Translations under genes and position numbers: made by a program | The notes under the pieces: generated by a model | The model's database searches: none | Told to the model about the DNA's origin: nothing | The model's input: the letters and a program-made list of their open reading frames with translations, nothing else | Part shown: in pieces, positions 1 through 9,136 of the stretch | How the letters are laid out: each line of letters starts with the position of its first letter | How positions within the stretch are numbered: position 1 is the stretch's first letter | Source: Spyradocola merdavium | GTDB lineage: Bacteria > Bacillota > Clostridia > Christensenellales > UBA1750 | NCBI GenBank assembly: GCA_018711265.1 | Contig: DVIM01000040.1 | Span: 1-56,946, forward strand | DNA length: 56,946 bases | Direction of reading: 5' to 3'

Positions 1-12
1 CCGGACTGCAGG

Positions 13-20
13 CTTTTTTT
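13..20 (+). terminator. Possible tail of a terminator cut by the window edge
   Basis: A run of eight T follows a GC-rich stretch at the very left edge. It looks like the end of an intrinsic terminator for a plus-strand gene outside the window. The hairpin itself cannot be seen in full, so this is only a suggestion. Confidence 0.3.
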
Positions 21-30
21 TGCCGCAAAT

Positions 31-66
31 CGTGAATAAAAATTAGCCATGTGAATAAAAATTCAC
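31..66. promoter_or_regulatory. Pair of ARG-box-like operator sites
   Basis: The 13-mer GTGAATAAAAATT occurs twice, at 32-44 and 51-63. The second copy completes a perfect inverted repeat, GTGAAT, four A, ATTCAC (51-66). The core TGAATAAAAATTCA is what ArgR/AhrC arginine repressors bind in Bacillota and enterobacteria. The two sites sit about 19 bp apart. No arginine gene is visible here; the first gene to the right starts 250 bases downstream and a gene to the left is outside the window. The match is seen; the ArgR assignment is inference. Confidence 0.45.
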
Positions 67-233
67 AATGCAAAAAAACGGGAGGTATCACAAATCCATC
101 ATATTTCGATCATACAGTCTTCAAATGATGAAAAAGTGAAGAATTATTGTGCAAAATGTGAGAAACTCACGCGGAGCACACGCAAAAATAGCCCCAAATT
201 ATATATTTTTTGTTTCAAAAGCGTTCCAGAGGG
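67..233. other. AT-rich intergenic stretch without a convincing gene
   Basis: This stretch between the ARG-box-like sites and the first promoter is AT-rich. It has no reading frame with a ribosome binding site and coding character, and no clear terminator. A Shine-Dalgarno-like GGGAGG near 80-86 is not followed by a start codon in a usable frame. Confidence 0.5.
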
Positions 234-262
234 TTTACATATTTATGCGCGTATGCTATCCT
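234..262 (+). promoter_or_regulatory. Sigma-A type promoter for the SH3b protein gene
   Basis: TTTACA (234-239) is followed after 17 bases by TATCCT (257-262), about 50 bases upstream of the start codon at 313. The region just upstream is rich in A and T, as in an UP element. Confidence 0.55.
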
Positions 263-312
263 TATCTTGAGCTCAGGGAAGAGCGCACATCATCAGAAAG
301 GGGAAAAGAACC

Positions 313-1782
313 ATGAAGAAACTGCTAGCCAGCGCACTGGCTGCGGCGCTGCTCCTGACATCGTGCGTAACCGCGATGGCGGACAGCACCGAGACGATCT
401 CTGGGAAGAGCTACACCATCGGCGCCTATGAGATCGAGGACGGCGGACACGAAAACAGCGATCCGCTCGCCTTTGACAGGGACGTCAACTCCCTGACCGT
501 GGAGTACGACTACGAGACCATGGACGAGGTCACCACCGGCCGCTACTCCGAAGACGCGAAGATGATTATGATCTACGTCGAGGGCTTTGACACGAGCAAG
601 CTCATCGGCGACATCTCGATCACCATCGACGGCAAGGACTTTGACACCGACGACCTGGTCGGCGCGGAGTACCAGGACCGCATGGGCTACGACGCGGACG
701 AAGGCATTCTCCGCTTCCCGGTTGAGGCGACCAAGTCCGGCTACAGCGACACCTACGTCATCGAGATCGAATCCGACGACGGCGACGGCAACACCGTGAC
801 CGAGACCGCGCGCATCACCCTGCGCCTGGAAAATGAGTCCGAGTACAAGAACGCGGAAACCGCGACCATCTCCCGCATCTCCGGCGACGGCGTGGACGCC
901 TACATCGTGGGCTCCCGCATCTACCTGGACTACGCGTCCTCCAGCACGGACGACGATGCGCTGCTGACGATCACCTTCCGCGATGAGAACGGCGACCTCT
1001 TCGACGTGGTGACCTGGTACTACAACGCGGCCTCCGACGGGAACGAGCTGGATGAACAGGGCCTGTTCAACGCCAGCGACGAGGACGGCGACGTGGATCT
1101 TAACGGCCTGAAGCTCGACAGCTCTGTCGGCTACTTCAAGGTGTACGCCGGCGATTACGATTACTTCGACGATGCCGATGAGGATTACTTCACGAACGTC
1201 TACTTCACCCTGGAGACCTCTTCGGACATCTACGAGACCAAGGAATACTCCGTCGTCGTCCGCACGGACGTCTACGAGACGGACCCCAAGGGCATCTACT
1301 TTGAGGAGTCCAGCATCACCCTTGACATCGGCGAGAGCTACACCCCCAACGTCCTGGGCGTGGCCACCGGCCGCACCGTTGACGCGGTGATCGAGCCCGG
1401 CACGGGCACCAGCCGCAACGTCATCGACATCGAGGACGACGACACCATCATCGGCACCCAGGAAGGCACCGCCTACGTCACCGCGACCTATGAGTTCATC
1501 GCCGAAGGCGAAGTGTTGGAAGAGTACACTTCTTCTTCCATGAAGGTCACCGTCACCGACGAGGTCTATGACGGCGAGTCGGAAGAGGATACCGACGACG
1601 ATGCCACCAGCACCTACATGGTCACCGCCAGCACGCTGAACGTGCGCACCGGCCCCTCGACCTCCTACTCCAAGGTGGGCACGCTCTCCCGCGGCACCTC
1701 GGTGGAGGTTGTGGGCACCTACGGCAACTGGGCGAAGCTGAGCAACGGCTACTACGTGTCCATGAGCTACCTGTCCGCATAA
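313..1782 (+). CDS. Exported acidic protein with C-terminal SH3b domain
   Basis: The 489-residue product starts with a hydrophobic signal peptide of about 24 residues. The segment LLTSC at residues 14-18 resembles a lipobox while AMA before Asp24 resembles a signal peptidase I site, so it is either a lipoprotein or a released protein. Residues 25 to about 320 are very acidic and of no family I recognise. Residues about 325-405 have the length and pattern of a bacterial Ig-like (BIG) domain. Residues about 432-489 form a bacterial SH3 domain (TLNVRTGPS...KVGTL, then GNWAKL), a module that usually binds cell wall peptides. An AGAAAGGGG ribosome binding site precedes ATG 313. It is monocistronic, ended by the hairpins at 1817-1894. 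A cell-envelope role is inferred. Confidence 0.8.
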   Translation: MKKLLASALAAALLLTSCVTAMADSTETISGKSYTIGAYEIEDGGHENSDPLAFDRDVNSLTVEYDYETMDEVTTGRYSEDAKMIMIYVEGFDTSKLIGDISITIDGKDFDTDDLVGAEYQDRMGYDADEGILRFPVEATKSGYSDTYVIEIESDDGDGNTVTETARITLRLENESEYKNAETATISRISGDGVDAYIVGSRIYLDYASSSTDDDALLTITFRDENGDLFDVVTWYYNAASDGNELDEQGLFNASDEDGDVDLNGLKLDSSVGYFKVYAGDYDYFDDADEDYFTNVYFTLETSSDIYETKEYSVVVRTDVYETDPKGIYFEESSITLDIGESYTPNVLGVATGRTVDAVIEPGTGTSRNVIDIEDDDTIIGTQEGTAYVTATYEFIAEGEVLEEYTSSSMKVTVTDEVYDGESEEDTDDDATSTYMVTASTLNVRTGPSTSYSKVGTLSRGTSVEVVGTYGNWAKLSNGYYVSMSYLSA

Positions 1783-1816
1783 TCTCAGGATCAATCGAAT
1801 CTTTCGGTGCAAAAAA

Positions 1817-1850
1817 GGGGACCCCGAAGTGTGCGCGGGGTCCCCGATCT
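1817..1850. terminator. Bidirectional intrinsic terminator
   Basis: A perfect 9-bp stem (1817-1825 with 1837-1845, GGGGACCCC arm) is followed by a T tract on the plus strand and preceded by six A. It ends the SH3b gene and can also work on the minus strand. Confidence 0.85.
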
Positions 1851-1866
1851 TTTTTGCAAAAAGAAA

Positions 1867-1903
1867 CGGCCCTCCCGAGAAAGCGGGAGGGCCGGCATTT
1901 TTT
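1867..1903. terminator. Second bidirectional terminator, for the minus-strand amidohydrolase
   Basis: An 11-bp perfect stem (1867-1877 with 1884-1894) with a 6-base loop lies directly after the minus-strand stop codon at 1904. T tracts flank both sides, so it can serve both converging transcripts. Confidence 0.85.
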
Positions 1904-3286
1904 TTAGACCTTGCAGCTGCAGCAGCGGCAGCACTTCAGGGAGCGTCCGGCAGCGGCGTTGACGACCTCCTTGCCGCGCACGGCAAGGGCCCCGCCCACA
2001 AGGACGAAGTCGATGCCCTCGGGCGGGTCGTCGGGCCGCCCCTTGTCGACATAGGCGGCGTTGTCGTAGATGGTCTTGGGGTCGAAGACCGCGATGTCCG
2101 CATCCGCGCCCACGCGCATGCGGCCCTTGCGCGCAAAGCCCATCACCTGCGCCGGCAGGAGCGTCGCGCGGCGGACGGCCTCGCAGAGGTTGAGGTTGGC
2201 CTGCTCGCGGACCATGCGGAAGAACGCAGCGAACGTGCCGGCGATCTGCGGGTGGCCCTCGCCGGGGTTGTAGGGCGCGGTGTCGGAGGAGGGCATGATG
2301 TAGTCGCGCGTAAAGGCCAGGGCGATGGAGGGCTCGGCGTCCGTCTTGCAGATGACGGTCTCGTTGGGGTGCAGCGTGCGCATGGTCCGATAGAGCGGCT
2401 CGTCCAGGCGCTGGCCGGTGTATTCGCCGGTGGCGACGAGCAGGCTGGGCAGGATGCTCTCGTGGGCGAAGACATAGCTCTCCCGGAAGCACTCCGAGCC
2501 GATGGAGGTCGCCCAGTCCACGTACATGCCGCTGTCGGCCCAGATGTCCACGCCCTGGGCGCGGGCCTTGTCGAGCATGTCCAGCGCCTCGCGCATGACG
2601 AATTCGCCGTACTGGTAGACCAGATGGCTGATGACGATGCGCGCGCCCGTCCGGCGGGAGACCTCGATGGCGTCCGCCAGGGAGGAGAGGTCGTAATCGT
2701 CCTCCATGCGCGTGTCGATGGAGACGACGCGGCCGTACTCCCGCGCAACCGTGGCCAGGGCGAGGATCTCGTCCAGGGAGGTGCCGGGCGTGTAGCCCAC
2801 GCCCAGGGAGATGCCGGCTGCGCCCTGGCTGAGTCCCTGGCGCGCCAGGCAGCACATGTGGTCGATCTGTTCCTTTGTGGCCGGGGCGTAGATGTTGCAG
2901 GCGCCGACCATCTTGCGCAGGGTGGAGCCGCCCAGCAGCTCCGCGTGGTTGAGCGGATACCCCTTGTCGATGCGGTCAAAGAACTCGGTGACATTGGGAA
3001 CGGACAGGCCGCAGTTTCCGCTGACCAGCGTGGTCACGCCCTGCAGGAGGGAGAGCTTGGCGCAGGTCTCGTGATCCGGGTAGGTGGTCACGTTGTCCAC
3101 GTGGGCGTGCACATCAATAAACCCGGGGCAAACGACGTGCCCAGCGGCGTCAAGCTCGGTGTCTGCATGGAGAGGGGTATCGGAAATCTCCGCAATGCGG
3201 CCGTCCTTTACGCCCACCGAGGCCAAGCGGGCGGTGCAGGACTCGGGGTCGATGACCAGCCCGTTGTTGATGCAAAGCGTATTCAT
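1904..3286 (-). CDS. N-acyl-D-amino-acid deacylase-like amidohydrolase
   Basis: The 460-residue protein belongs to the metal-dependent amidohydrolase superfamily. GFIDVHAHVD near residues 53-62 holds the HxH metal pair. SGNCGLS (about 93-99) is typical of the D-aminoacylase branch, which removes the acyl group from N-acyl-D-amino acids. Further metal-ligand candidates are in VISHLVYQYG. A segment with a conserved-type Asp follows near residue 330. No signal peptide is seen, so it should be cytosolic. It lies 123 bases downstream of potD on the same strand with a hairpin between, so it may be a separate or partly coupled unit. The exact substrate is not readable from the sequence. AAGGAG precedes ATG 3286. 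Confidence 0.8.
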   Translation of the reverse strand: MNTLCINNGLVIDPESCTARLASVGVKDGRIAEISDTPLHADTELDAAGHVVCPGFIDVHAHVDNVTTYPDHETCAKLSLLQGVTTLVSGNCGLSVPNVTEFFDRIDKGYPLNHAELLGGSTLRKMVGACNIYAPATKEQIDHMCCLARQGLSQGAAGISLGVGYTPGTSLDEILALATVAREYGRVVSIDTRMEDDYDLSSLADAIEVSRRTGARIVISHLVYQYGEFVMREALDMLDKARAQGVDIWADSGMYVDWATSIGSECFRESYVFAHESILPSLLVATGEYTGQRLDEPLYRTMRTLHPNETVICKTDAEPSIALAFTRDYIMPSSDTAPYNPGEGHPQIAGTFAAFFRMVREQANLNLCEAVRRATLLPAQVMGFARKGRMRVGADADIAVFDPKTIYDNAAYVDKGRPDDPPEGIDFVLVGGALAVRGKEVVNAAAGRSLKCCRCCSCKV

Positions 3287-3337
3287 CTTGTCTGGTTCTC
3301 CTTACGATTGTCAATGGGAAGAGGAAAAAAACGTAGG

Positions 3338-3376
3338 AAAGGTGAAAGGCGTGATGCCCTTCACCTTTCTTTTTCC
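3338..3376. terminator. Terminator hairpin between potD and the amidohydrolase gene
   Basis: A 13-bp stem with one mismatch (3338-3350 with 3356-3368) and a 5-base loop lies downstream of the potD stop. T-rich stretches follow on both strands. It may end most of the pot transcript or act as a partial terminator before the amidohydrolase. Confidence 0.65.
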
Positions 3377-3409
3377 GGCGTGGGGAAGAAATTGCGCAGC
3401 GGAGCGGGA

Positions 3410-4462
3410 TTAGGCCTGCTTAAAGGCGTTCCAGATCTCGTTCATCTGCTCGGTCGCCTCGGCGGAGATGTCCTGCATGAACTCGGTCTCGCCCAGGGTG
3501 TCGGCGGGGATGTTGACCGCCTTGTTGTCCAGGAACTCCTGGGGCAGGTACTCCGTCGCGGCGGAGTTGCAGTTGATGTACTGCGTGAAGACGGAAGCCT
3601 TGGCGCTGACCTCCGGGTCGCACATGAAGTTCAGGAACTGATGCGCGGCGTCCGCGTGCGGCGCGTTCGCGGGGATGAAGAAGGCGTCGATGCCGTAGCC
3701 CATGCCCTCCTCCGGGTAGCAAACCTCAAAGTCCGGGCGCTCGGAGAGCACGGCGGAAACCTGGGAGGTGAAGATGTAGCCGATGGTGCACTCGCCGGAG
3801 ATCAGCTTCTCATGCGGGGTGTCGCCGTCCAGGGCGCGGATGTTGGGCTTGAGCTGCAGGAGCTTCTCGCCGGCCTGGGCGATGATCTCCGGGTCCTCGG
3901 TGTTGAGGGAGTAGCCCATGGACTTCAGCGTCATGCCGATGACGTTGCGCATGTCGTCCATCACGACGAGCTGATCCGCAAGGCTGGGGTCCCACAGGCT
4001 GTTGTAGCCGGTGATCTCGCAGGTGACCTTGGCGGGGTCGTACACGATCAGCGGGGTGCCCGCGACGTAGGGCACGGTGTACTTGGCCTCCGGGTCGAAG
4101 TAGTGGTTGAGGTAGGCGGGGTTGAGGTTGGAGAAGTTGGGCACCTTTTCCTTGTCGATCTCCATGATCAGCCCCTCGTTGCGGGCGATGTTGACGACAA
4201 AGTCGCTGCCGATGACGATGTCGTAATCGCCGCCCTCGGCCGCCTCCAGCTTGGTGAGCATTTCCTCGTTGGAGGTGTAGTAGTTATAGTTGATGGCGAT
4301 GCCGGTTTCCTCCGTGAACTGTGCCAGCAGCTCGGGGTCAATGTAGTCGGCCCAGGAGAAGATGACCAGCTCCTGCGCAGGGGCGGACGAGCAGCCCACG
4401 CTCATCAGCATCAGGGCGAGGATCAGCACCAGGCTGAAGGCACGGATCAGGGTCTTTTTCAT
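3410..4462 (-). CDS. potD: Polyamine ABC transporter substrate-binding lipoprotein PotD
   Basis: The 350-residue protein has a signal peptide ending in the lipobox SVGC (Cys at about 24), so it is anchored to the outer face of the membrane. The mature part reads LVIFSWADYIDPELLAQF at its start, the hallmark of PotD/PotF-type spermidine/putrescine binding proteins, and DYDIVIGSDF follows near residue 80. It captures polyamines and hands them to PotB/PotC. Family length is about 350 residues, so it is complete. It is the last gene of potA-B-C-D, set off from potC by 58 bases with a hairpin. GAGGAGG precedes ATG 4462. Which polyamine it prefers cannot be told. Confidence 0.92.
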   Translation of the reverse strand: MKKTLIRAFSLVLILALMLMSVGCSSAPAQELVIFSWADYIDPELLAQFTEETGIAINYNYYTSNEEMLTKLEAAEGGDYDIVIGSDFVVNIARNEGLIMEIDKEKVPNFSNLNPAYLNHYFDPEAKYTVPYVAGTPLIVYDPAKVTCEITGYNSLWDPSLADQLVVMDDMRNVIGMTLKSMGYSLNTEDPEIIAQAGEKLLQLKPNIRALDGDTPHEKLISGECTIGYIFTSQVSAVLSERPDFEVCYPEEGMGYGIDAFFIPANAPHADAAHQFLNFMCDPEVSAKASVFTQYINCNSAATEYLPQEFLDNKAVNIPADTLGETEFMQDISAEATEQMNEIWNAFKQA

Positions 4463-4497
4463 CTCTTTGTCGTTTCCTCCTCAAAAATGATGATCTA

Positions 4498-4523
4498 TAA
4501 TACGCCGTGTGCCGGCCGTATTA
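4498..4523 (-). other. Intra-operon hairpin between potC and potD
   Basis: On the minus strand the potC stop codon lies in an inverted repeat, TAATACG arm against CGTATTA arm, extended by a GC core with one bulged base. Only a weak T-rich tail follows, so it is more likely an mRNA processing or stability element, or a partial terminator, than a full stop. Such hairpins often separate permease genes from a more strongly expressed binding-protein gene. Confidence 0.5.
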
Positions 4524-5303
4524 CCGGGCTTTCCTGCGCAGGGAGCTGAGCAGGTAGAACACGCCGATGGCGCCGAAGACCACCAGCAGCATGAGCGTGC
4601 ACAGGGCGTTGACCTCCGGGGTCACGCCCATCTTGAGCATGGAGTAGACCTGCAGGGGCAGGGTGTTGGAAGTCGTGCCCGTGACGAAGAAGGAGATGAC
4701 CACGTCGTCCATGGACATGGCGAAGGCCAGCAGCGCGCCCGAGATGATCGCCGGCGTGATCAGCGGCAGCGTCACGTCGTAGAAGGCGCGCGTCTGCGTC
4801 GCGCCCAGGTCCCGCGCCGCCTCGACATAGGCGGGGTCCAGGCCGACCAGGCGGCTTTGGACGTTGATGAAGATGTAAGGGACGCAGAACGTCGTGTGCG
4901 CGATGATGAGCGTCACCATCCCGAACGGCACCTGCAGGATGGAGAAGAACGAAAGGTACGCCATGCCCAGGATGATCTCCGGCAGCATCATCGGGATCAG
5001 GGAGACGTTCTCCAGCAGGTTCTGCGCGCGGAAGCGGGACTTGGCCATGCCCACCGCGCCGGCCGTGCCGATGAGGATCGACAGCGCGCACGAGGAGACG
5101 GCCAGGAACAGCGAGTTCTTCAGCGAGCGCATGATCTGCGTGTTGCGGAAGAGCTTTTCATACCACTCCAGGGAGAAGCCCTCCCAGTTGCCGTACTTGG
5201 AGGCGTTGAAGGAGTAGACCACCACCACGATGATGGGCAGGTAGTTGAACAGCAGCACCAGCAGCACGAAGAGCTTGGAGCGCCAGGTATTCGTCCGCTT
5301 CAT
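4521..5303 (-). CDS. potC: Polyamine ABC transporter permease PotC
   Basis: The 260-residue integral membrane protein starts with MKRTNTWRSK and a hydrophobic helix holding YLPIIVVVVYSFNAS, as usual for PotC. The EAA-type coupling loop, EAARDLGA (about residue 160), contacts the ATPase PotA. About six membrane segments are seen, the family number. ATG 5303 overlaps the potB stop by four bases (ATGA), which indicates translational coupling. It forms the transmembrane channel together with PotB. Confidence 0.92.
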   Translation of the reverse strand: MKRTNTWRSKLFVLLVLLFNYLPIIVVVVYSFNASKYGNWEGFSLEWYEKLFRNTQIMRSLKNSLFLAVSSCALSILIGTAGAVGMAKSRFRAQNLLENVSLIPMMLPEIILGMAYLSFFSILQVPFGMVTLIIAHTTFCVPYIFINVQSRLVGLDPAYVEAARDLGATQTRAFYDVTLPLITPAIISGALLAFAMSMDDVVISFFVTGTTSNTLPLQVYSMLKMGVTPEVNALCTLMLLVVFGAIGVFYLLSSLRRKAR

Positions 5304-6168
5304 CGCAGACCACCCAGGGTTTTCGCCCCTGTAACCCTCTTGTAGATGTAGATGAAGACGGTGGTGAAGACGAGCATGGCGATGGAGAGCGTGGCGCCCA
5401 TCGGCCAGTTGCGCGCCTGCATGAATTCATTCTTGATCAGGTTGCCAAGGAGCAGCGTTTTGCTGCCGCCGAGCAGGTCCGAGATGAAGAACAGCCCCAT
5501 CGACGGCACGAACACCAGCACGCACCCCGCCACAATGCCCGGCACCGTCAGCGGCACCGTCACCGTGCAAAACGCCTTAAAGGGCGAAGCGCCCAGGTCG
5601 CGCGAGGCCTCCACAACCGTCCAGTCCAGCTTCTCCACGGAGTTGTAGATGGAGGTGATCATGAAGGGGAGCAGGGCGTACACCATGCCCAGCATCATCG
5701 CGCCGTTGTTGTAGAGGATCTTGAGCGGCTCGTCGATGATCCCCACGGCCTGCAGGGCGGTGTTGACCACGCCGTTTGCCTTGAGCAGGATGATCCAGCC
5801 GTTGAGGCGCAGAAGCGAGTTGATCCAAAACGGGGTCATGAGCAGCAGCACGATGAAGCTGCGGACCCTGGGCGGGAACTTGGCCGTGAAGTAGGCGAAG
5901 GGATAGCCGATGAGCAGCGTCAGCACGGTGGTGGCGATGGCCACCAGGAAGGAGTCGAGAAAGACCTTGCCGTAGACCGCGCTGAAGAGGTTCTTGTAGT
6001 TCTCCAGCGTAAAGACATTGGTGATGCCCCAAACGTCGTCCTTTTCCAGGAACGTGATGCCGATGACGTAGAGCAGCGGCAGCGCCACGAACAGGAAGGT
6101 CCAGATCGCCAGGATCCACACTGTGGGGGCGATGCGGCGCTTGGGGGCGGAGGAAAGTTCCCGCTCCC

Positions 6169-6172
<4 letters not shown>
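5300..6172 (-). CDS. potB: Polyamine ABC transporter permease PotB
   Basis: This 290-residue permease has about six membrane helices and an EAA loop reading VEASRDLGASPFKAF. I take GTG 6172 as the start because it overlaps the potA stop by four bases (GTGA), the same coupling seen between potB and potC. A longer frame starting at 6235 would add 21 residues of low-complexity, Arg/Gly-rich sequence inside potA and is unlikely. The protein pairs with PotC to form the polyamine channel. Confidence 0.9.
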
Positions 6173-7251
<1,079 letters not shown>

Positions 7252-7286
7252 GTATCCCCTCCCTATATCGAATAAAGAAGTCAGCT

Positions 7287-7316
7287 CTAGTATGAAAGAA
7301 ATTTTGGAAAAATCAA
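7287..7316 (-). promoter_or_regulatory. Candidate promoter of potABCD
   Basis: On the minus strand TTGATT (7311-7316) and TACTAG (7287-7292) are 18 bases apart in an AT-rich stretch 36 bases before the potA start. The -10 box is weak. Confidence 0.4.
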
Positions 7317-7347
7317 GTTAAAGTTTTGCATAGAGGGACCAGCCAGG

Positions 7348-7800
7348 TTAAAGCGGTTTGTAGGCCCGTTTCACGCACTTGGGGAGGAACGCCTGGAGCG
7401 CCTCCACGCCGTCGCGCAGGTCGAGATCGCGGTAGTTTCCGCAGCTCTCCTCCGAGGCGCCGGGCACGCTTTCCATGGAAAGAGAGAGGGCGATGGTCTC
7501 CTGCAGCAGGCGGCAGACCGCGTCCTCGCTCAGCCCGATCGTCACAAGGTAGAACCCCGTCCGGCAGCCCATGGGGCCGAAGTAGACGATGTTGTCCGCG
7601 CAGGCCGAGGAGCGCAGGCAGGTGGCCAGCATGTGCTCGACGGTGTGCGCCTCGGTCGTGGTGAGATACCGGCCCGCGTTGGGCCGGAAAAAGCGCAGGT
7701 CCGCCGTCAGAACCGGCACGCCCGCGCGCACGTCCTCCCGAAAGTATACGCCCGGCTCCATGCCGCGATGATCGACGGAAAAGCTGGCGATGGTTTTCAT
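7348..7800 (-). CDS. luxS: S-ribosylhomocysteine lyase LuxS
   Basis: The 150-residue enzyme cleaves S-ribosylhomocysteine to homocysteine and the AI-2 precursor DPD. The metal motif HTVEH is at residues 52-56, the catalytic Cys sits in FGPMGCRTGF, and the third metal ligand is the Cys of CGNYRDLD. The length fits the family. It is divergent from mtnN, whose product makes its substrate, so the two genes together form the activated-methyl recycling step. GGGAGG lies 12 bases before ATG 7800, a slightly long spacing. Confidence 0.93.
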   Translation of the reverse strand: MKTIASFSVDHRGMEPGVYFREDVRAGVPVLTADLRFFRPNAGRYLTTTEAHTVEHMLATCLRSSACADNIVYFGPMGCRTGFYLVTIGLSEDAVCRLLQETIALSLSMESVPGASEESCGNYRDLDLRDGVEALQAFLPKCVKRAYKPL

Positions 7801-7857
7801 TCCCGCATTCGACCTCCCTCAAATCCGACCAAAATCCTAGGAGAAAATTTCATGAAT

Positions 7858-7885
7858 ATTATAGCAGAAACGGCCTGCAATGCAA
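7858..7885 (-). promoter_or_regulatory. Candidate promoter of luxS
   Basis: On the minus strand TTGCAT (7880-7885), 16 bases, then a perfect TATAAT (7858-7863). It lies back to back with the mtnN promoter. Confidence 0.55.
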
Positions 7886-7894
7886 GAAGTTTTT

Positions 7895-7923
7895 TTGACA
7901 TCTTCGGCGGGATTTGCTAAAAT
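7895..7923 (+). promoter_or_regulatory. Promoter of mtnN
   Basis: TTGACA (7895-7900), a 17-base spacer and TAAAAT (7918-7923) form a near-consensus sigma-A promoter 33 bases before the start codon. Confidence 0.75.
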
Positions 7924-7956
7924 CGGGAGGAAACAGGCAAAAATGGAGGAATGCGC

Positions 7957-8643
7957 ATGAAAATCGGGATCATTGGAGCCATGGACGTGGAGGTGGAGAC
8001 GCTCCGCAGCCGCATGGAGGGCGCAACGCTGGAAACCGTCTCCGGGATGCAGTTCGCGCAGGGGCGCCTGGCGGGATGCGACGCGGTCGTCGCGGTGGCG
8101 GGCGTGGGCAAGGTCAGCGCCGCCATGTGCGCGCAGACCCTGATCCTGCGCTACCAGCCGGACGTCGTCATCAACACGGGCGTCGCCGGCGGGATCGGCC
8201 CGGACCTGAAGGTCCTGGACGTGGTGCTTGCGACCGCCGTGGTGCAGCACGACATGGATACCTCGCCCCTGGGCGACCCGGTGGGCTATATCTCCGGCCT
8301 TGGCTGCGTGGAGATGCCCTGCGACGCGGCGCTGTGCGCGGCGCTGGCGGACGCGGCGGCGCGCGCGGGCATCGAGGTCCGGCGCGGCCTTGTGGCCTCC
8401 GGGGATCAGTTCATCGCCTCGGCGGAGCAGATCGCCCGCATCCGCGCGCACTTTGACGCCCAGGCCGCGGAGATGGAGGGCGGCGCCATCGGCCAGGTCT
8501 GCACGGCGAACGGCGTCCCCTTCGCCGTGCTGCGCGCCATCTCCGACGGCGGCAACGAGGAGGCGAAGATGAGCTATCCGCAGTTTGTGCAGCGGGCCTC
8601 GGAGCGCTCCGTGCGCATCCTGATGGAGTACCTGCAGGCGTGA
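7957..8643 (+). CDS. mtnN: 5'-methylthioadenosine/S-adenosylhomocysteine nucleosidase
   Basis: The 228-residue enzyme removes adenine from methylthioadenosine and S-adenosylhomocysteine. The N-terminus MKIGIIGAMDVEVE holds the catalytic-region Glu12; INTGVAGGI, MEGGAIGQVC and RAISDGGN follow as in Pfs, with the catalytic Asp in the last. I chose ATG 7957 because GGAGGA ends six bases upstream; the in-frame ATG 7951 directly abuts that ribosome binding site. It is divergent from luxS and ends in a strong terminator. Confidence 0.93.
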   Translation: MKIGIIGAMDVEVETLRSRMEGATLETVSGMQFAQGRLAGCDAVVAVAGVGKVSAAMCAQTLILRYQPDVVINTGVAGGIGPDLKVLDVVLATAVVQHDMDTSPLGDPVGYISGLGCVEMPCDAALCAALADAAARAGIEVRRGLVASGDQFIASAEQIARIRAHFDAQAAEMEGGAIGQVCTANGVPFAVLRAISDGGNEEAKMSYPQFVQRASERSVRILMEYLQA

Positions 8644-8652
8644 TGCGCACGC

Positions 8653-8682
8653 AAAAAAGCGGGCCGAAGGCCCGCTTTTTTT
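8653..8682. terminator. Bidirectional terminator between mtnN and the lipoprotein gene
   Basis: Stem GCGGGCC (8659-8665) pairs with 8669-8675 over a GAA loop, with six A on the left and seven T on the right. It ends both mtnN and the minus-strand operon whose last stop is at 8686. Confidence 0.9.
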
Positions 8683-8685
8683 GCG

Positions 8686-9117
8686 TCAAAGGAAGCTCTC
8701 CACCACGTAGAGCGTGCGCGTCGTTTCGTCGAGGAAGAGCAGCAGCTCGGAGTTGTCCTCCTGGCTGTCGTACGCGGCGACGCAGTCCGCGTACGGGATG
8801 CGCCACTGCGCGGGCAGGTCCTCCAATTCGCCGAGGAAGTCCTCCGCGGCCGCGGTCACGCCGCTGGCGTAGATCGTGGGCCCGCCGGCCTCGCCCCAGG
8901 CGGCGTCCGGCAGAGCCGCGCCCTCCTCGTATTGGAAGACGTGGTAGCGGACGCCGTCCCCGTGGAAGCTCGCGCCCGTGTCCGCGGAATAGACCTCCCG
9001 GTAGCCGTCCGGCAGGCGCAGTCCCCAGTTTTTCTCGATCGTAGAGGCGTACGAGGTGCAGCCGGGGAGCCAAAACAAAACAGCGAGCAGCGCAAAGACC
9101 GCCGCGATTCGTTTCAT
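8686..9117 (-). CDS. Small lipoprotein of unknown function
   Basis: The 143-residue product begins with MKRIAAVFALLAVLFW and the lipobox LPGC (Cys at about 19), so it should be a lipoprotein on the outer face of the membrane. The mature part of about 125 residues is acidic, aromatic-rich and not of a family I recognise. ATG 9117 is preferred over the upstream in-frame ATG at 9150 because AGGAGGG lies six bases before it and the shorter form begins directly with a signal peptide. It is the last gene of the GntR-ATPase-permease operon, 19 bases after the permease stop, so it probably works with that transporter. Confidence 0.72.
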   Translation of the reverse strand: MKRIAAVFALLAVLFWLPGCTSYASTIEKNWGLRLPDGYREVYSADTGASFHGDGVRYHVFQYEEGAALPDAAWGEAGGPTIYASGVTAAAEDFLGELEDLPAQWRIPYADCVAAYDSQEDNSELLLFLDETTRTLYVVESFL

Positions 9118-9136
9118 CAAAATCCCTCCTGATCGA

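Noticed and set aside
210..431. 73-codon frame overlapping the start of the SH3b gene
   Set aside because: It begins before the promoter and has no ribosome binding site; the overlapping frame encodes a signal peptide.
325..1812. 495-codon open frame opposite the SH3b protein gene
   Set aside because: It has the Val/Ala/Gly/Asp-rich make-up of an antisense shadow. The plus strand has promoter, ribosome binding site, signal peptide and a known domain.
1829..4549. 906-codon plus-strand frame opposite the amidohydrolase and potD genes
   Set aside because: It crosses two terminators and an intergenic gap and is opposite two clear genes; no motif supports it.
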